From positions 23,259 through 37,719 of the forward strand of contig DJWG01000065.1 of assembly GCA_002440945.1 (NCBI GenBank): DNA of 14,461 bases. Reading direction: 5' to 3'. Source of the stretch: Rhodobacteraceae bacterium UBA6236. Its GTDB lineage: Bacteria > Pseudomonadota > Alphaproteobacteria > Rhodobacterales > Rhodobacteraceae. Every line of letters begins with the position of its first letter. Position 1 is the first letter of the stretch. A program made the translations under genes and the position numbers. Shown here in pieces: positions 12,510 through 14,461 of the stretch. Under the pieces are notes generated by a model, which was not told the origin of the DNA, did not search any database, and saw nothing but the letters and a program-made list of their open reading frames with translations.

Positions 12510-14461
12510 ATGCCGACCGTATCGCAGGTGTCGAAGGGCGATCAGAACCGCGCCCTAGCACTCAGCACGATAGCATTCACTGCGTGTTTTGCCGTCTGGA
12601 CGATCTTTTCCATCATCGGCGTCGCCATCAAGAAAGAGCTTTCGCTTAGCGAATTCCAGTTCGGTCTCCTGGTCGCGACCCCGATTCTGACCGGGTCGCT
12701 GACGCGGCTGTTCCTTGGCGTCTGGACCGAGCGTTTCGGGGGGCGGCTGGTCTTTTCGGCGCAGATGATCCTGGCGGGTCTGGCGACCTGGGCGCTGACC
12801 TGGGCCACGACCTACACCACCTATCTGATCGCCGCGCTGGGCATCGGGCTTGCGGGCGGGTCGTTCATCATCGGCGTGGCCTATGTCTCGCGCTGGTATG
12901 AGGCAGGCAAGCAGGGAACGGCGCTGGGCATCTTCGGTGCGGGCAACGTCGGCGCGGCGGTGACGAAGTTCGTGGCGCCCTTCGTGATGGTGGCCTACGG
13001 CTGGCAGGGCGTGGCCCAGGTCTGGTCGGTGGGGCTGATCGCGATGGGCGTGGCCTTCTTCCTGTTGGCGAAGGATGACCCCGAACTGGTCGAGCGTCGC
13101 GCCAAAGGCGTGCGCACGCCAAGCCTCGCGGAACAATTCGCGCCGCTGGCCAAGCTTCAGGTCTGGCGCTTCTCGCTGTACTACTTCTTCGTCTTCGGGG
13201 CCTTCGTGGCGCTCGCGCTCTGGCTGCCGCACTACCTGATCGACGTCTACCACGTCGATGTCGAAACCGCCGGCATGTCGGCTGCGGCCTTCAGCCTGTC
13301 GGCCAGCCTTTTCCGCGCCTATGGCGGCCATCTGAGCGACCGTTTCGGCGCGCGGACGGTGCTTTACTGGTGCTTCGGCTTTTCGCTGATCTTCCTCTTC
13401 ATGCTGTCCTATCCGCCGACCGACTACGTCATCCAAGGCAAGGATGGCCCGATCAGCTTCAGCACGCAGATGGGGCTCTGGCCCTTCGTCATTACCCTCT
13501 TCGCCCTGGGTTTCTTCATGAGCCTCGGGAAGGCGGCGGTCTTCAAGCACATCCCGGTCTACTACCCGCAGCACGTCGGCGCTGTTGGCGGCCTTGTGGG
13601 CATGATCGGCGGTCTGGGCGGCTTCATCCTGCCCCTGGTCTTCGGTGCGCTTCTTGACCTGACGGGGATCTACACCAGCTGCTTTGCGCTTCTGTTCCTG
13701 ATCGTCGGCGTGTCGCTTGCCTGGATGCATCTGTCGATCCGTGCGATGGAACGCGCGGCCCAGGGCACCGCCCTTGATCGTCTGCCGAGCCTGCCGGAGC
13801 TGCAAGAGGTCCACGATGCGACGGGCCTCGCCATGCCGCGCGTGCTGGACGACTGGCGCCCCGAAGACCCGGTCTTCTGGGCCGAAAAGGGCCGCGCGAT
13901 CGCACGTCGCAACCTGTGGCTGTCGATCCCCGCGCTGCTCTTGGGCTTCTCGGTCTGGATGGTATGGTCGATGGTGGTGGCCAAGCTTCCGGCCATCGGT
14001 TTCGCCTTCACCTCTGAACAGCTGTTCTGGCTTGCCGCGCTGCCGTCCCTTTCGGGCGCGACGCTCAGGATCTTCTACAGCTTCATGGTCCCGATCTTCG
14101 GCGGACGGCTCTGGACGACGCTTTCGACCGCGTCGCTCCTGCTGCCGGCGATGGGGATCGGCTATGCGGTGCAGAACCCAGATACGCCTTACGTCATCTT
14201 CCTGACGCTGGCGCTGCTGTGCGGCCTTGGCGGCGGCAACTTCGCCTCGTCGATGGCCAACATCGCCTTCTTCTTCCCGAAGTCGGAAAAGGGCAACGCG
14301 CTGGCGCTGAACGCGGGTCTTGGGAACCTTGGCGTCTCGGTCATGCAGTTCCTGGTCCCCGTGGTCATCACGACCGGCGTCTTCGGCGCGATGGGCGGCG
14401 ATCCCCAGACCACGGCCGAGGGCGGACAGCTCTGGATCCAGAACGCGGGCTTCATCTGGGT
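12510..14461 (+). CDS. narK: Fused NarK1-NarK2 nitrate/nitrite transporter, 3' end off the window
   Basis: 650 residues are visible and the frame runs off the edge. The first half is a complete MFS nitrate transporter domain (about 20-410): LTGSLTRLFLG with Arg66, the nitrate signature GLAGGSFIIGVAYVSRWY (113-130) with KQGTALGIFGAGNVGAA, and Arg269 in SLFRAYGGHLSDRFGAR. A linker of about 55 residues leads into a second MFS domain starting near 466, with LSGATLRIFYSF (Arg520) and the classical NarK block GGGNFASSMANIAFFFP (574-590), KSEKGNALALNAGLGNLG. In Paracoccus this two-domain arrangement joins a proton-linked nitrate importer (NarK1) to a nitrate/nitrite antiporter (NarK2) and precedes narGHJI. 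GGAG six bases upstream supports the ATG at 12510. It is divergent from narR and probably FNR-controlled. Confidence 0.95.
   Translation, partial: MPTVSQVSKGDQNRALALSTIAFTACFAVWTIFSIIGVAIKKELSLSEFQFGLLVATPILTGSLTRLFLGVWTERFGGRLVFSAQMILAGLATWALTWATTYTTYLIAALGIGLAGGSFIIGVAYVSRWYEAGKQGTALGIFGAGNVGAAVTKFVAPFVMVAYGWQGVAQVWSVGLIAMGVAFFLLAKDDPELVERRAKGVRTPSLAEQFAPLAKLQVWRFSLYYFFVFGAFVALALWLPHYLIDVYHVDVETAGMSAAAFSLSASLFRAYGGHLSDRFGARTVLYWCFGFSLIFLFMLSYPPTDYVIQGKDGPISFSTQMGLWPFVITLFALGFFMSLGKAAVFKHIPVYYPQHVGAVGGLVGMIGGLGGFILPLVFGALLDLTGIYTSCFALLFLIVGVSLAWMHLSIRAMERAAQGTALDRLPSLPELQEVHDATGLAMPRVLDDWRPEDPVFWAEKGRAIARRNLWLSIPALLLGFSVWMVWSMVVAKLPAIGFAFTSEQLFWLAALPSLSGATLRIFYSFMVPIFGGRLWTTLSTASLLLPAMGIGYAVQNPDTPYVIFLTLALLCGLGGGNFASSMANIAFFFPKSEKGNALALNAGLGNLGVSVMQFLVPVVITTGVFGAMGGDPQTTAEGGQLWIQNAGFIW

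Noticed and set aside
12555..13814. 419-codon minus-strand open frame opposite narK
   Set aside because: It is an antisense shadow rich in Arg, Gln, Asp, Glu and His, typical of the complement of a hydrophobic GC-rich gene. The plus strand encodes an unmistakable NarK.

Overview
The window reads as chromosome of a high-GC alphaproteobacterium, most likely a facultatively anaerobic, denitrifying Rhodobacterales (Paracoccus/Rhodobacter-like). The evidence is the codon usage, an HvrA/Spb-type H-NS protein, a NarK1-NarK2 fusion next to a NarR-like regulator, and an O2-independent ubiquinone gene set. I see no rRNA, tRNA, CRISPR array or intact mobile element.

Left part (1-4273) is accessory and loosely packed. 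It holds the 5' part of a TDT/SLAC1-family membrane channel (minus strand, runs off the window), a small unknown helical protein, a two-gene unit of tiny proteins closed by a clear rho-independent terminator (1227-1265), a GFA-family zinc protein, an orphan FNR-like box and stem-loop in an otherwise empty gap (2468-2828), an H-NS-like protein, and about 1.1 kb of AT-richer degraded sequence with an acyltransferase fragment and a run of ten C/G.

Middle part (4274-10714) is the core. Two divergent units start from a 131-bp gap holding one FNR-type box (8232-8245). Leftward: ubiD-ubiX-ric-nnrS, the first three joined by ATGA stop/start overlaps. Rightward: ubiT-ubiU-ubiV, also overlapping or nearly so. 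UbiT, UbiU and UbiV are the O2-independent ubiquinone proteins (UbiU-UbiV hydroxylates without O2). UbiD and its flavin prenyltransferase UbiX carry out the decarboxylation step. RIC (YtfE/DnrN type) and NnrS belong to nitric-oxide stress response. The island would therefore supply quinone for anaerobic nitrate respiration and deal with the NO it produces.

Right part (10808-14461) holds two convergent Crp/Fnr regulators without the FNR cysteine cluster (one DNR-like, one NarR-like), then a 249-bp regulatory gap with two FNR boxes and a long inverted repeat, then the start of a fused NarK1-NarK2 nitrate/nitrite transporter that runs off the right end.

The most interesting points are the shared FNR-controlled quinone/NO-repair island, the unusual start of ubiD (the only usual start codon lies inside the FNR box; an ATT with a fitting ribosome site lies where the family expects the start), and the orphan FNR box plus stem-loop at 2556-2783.
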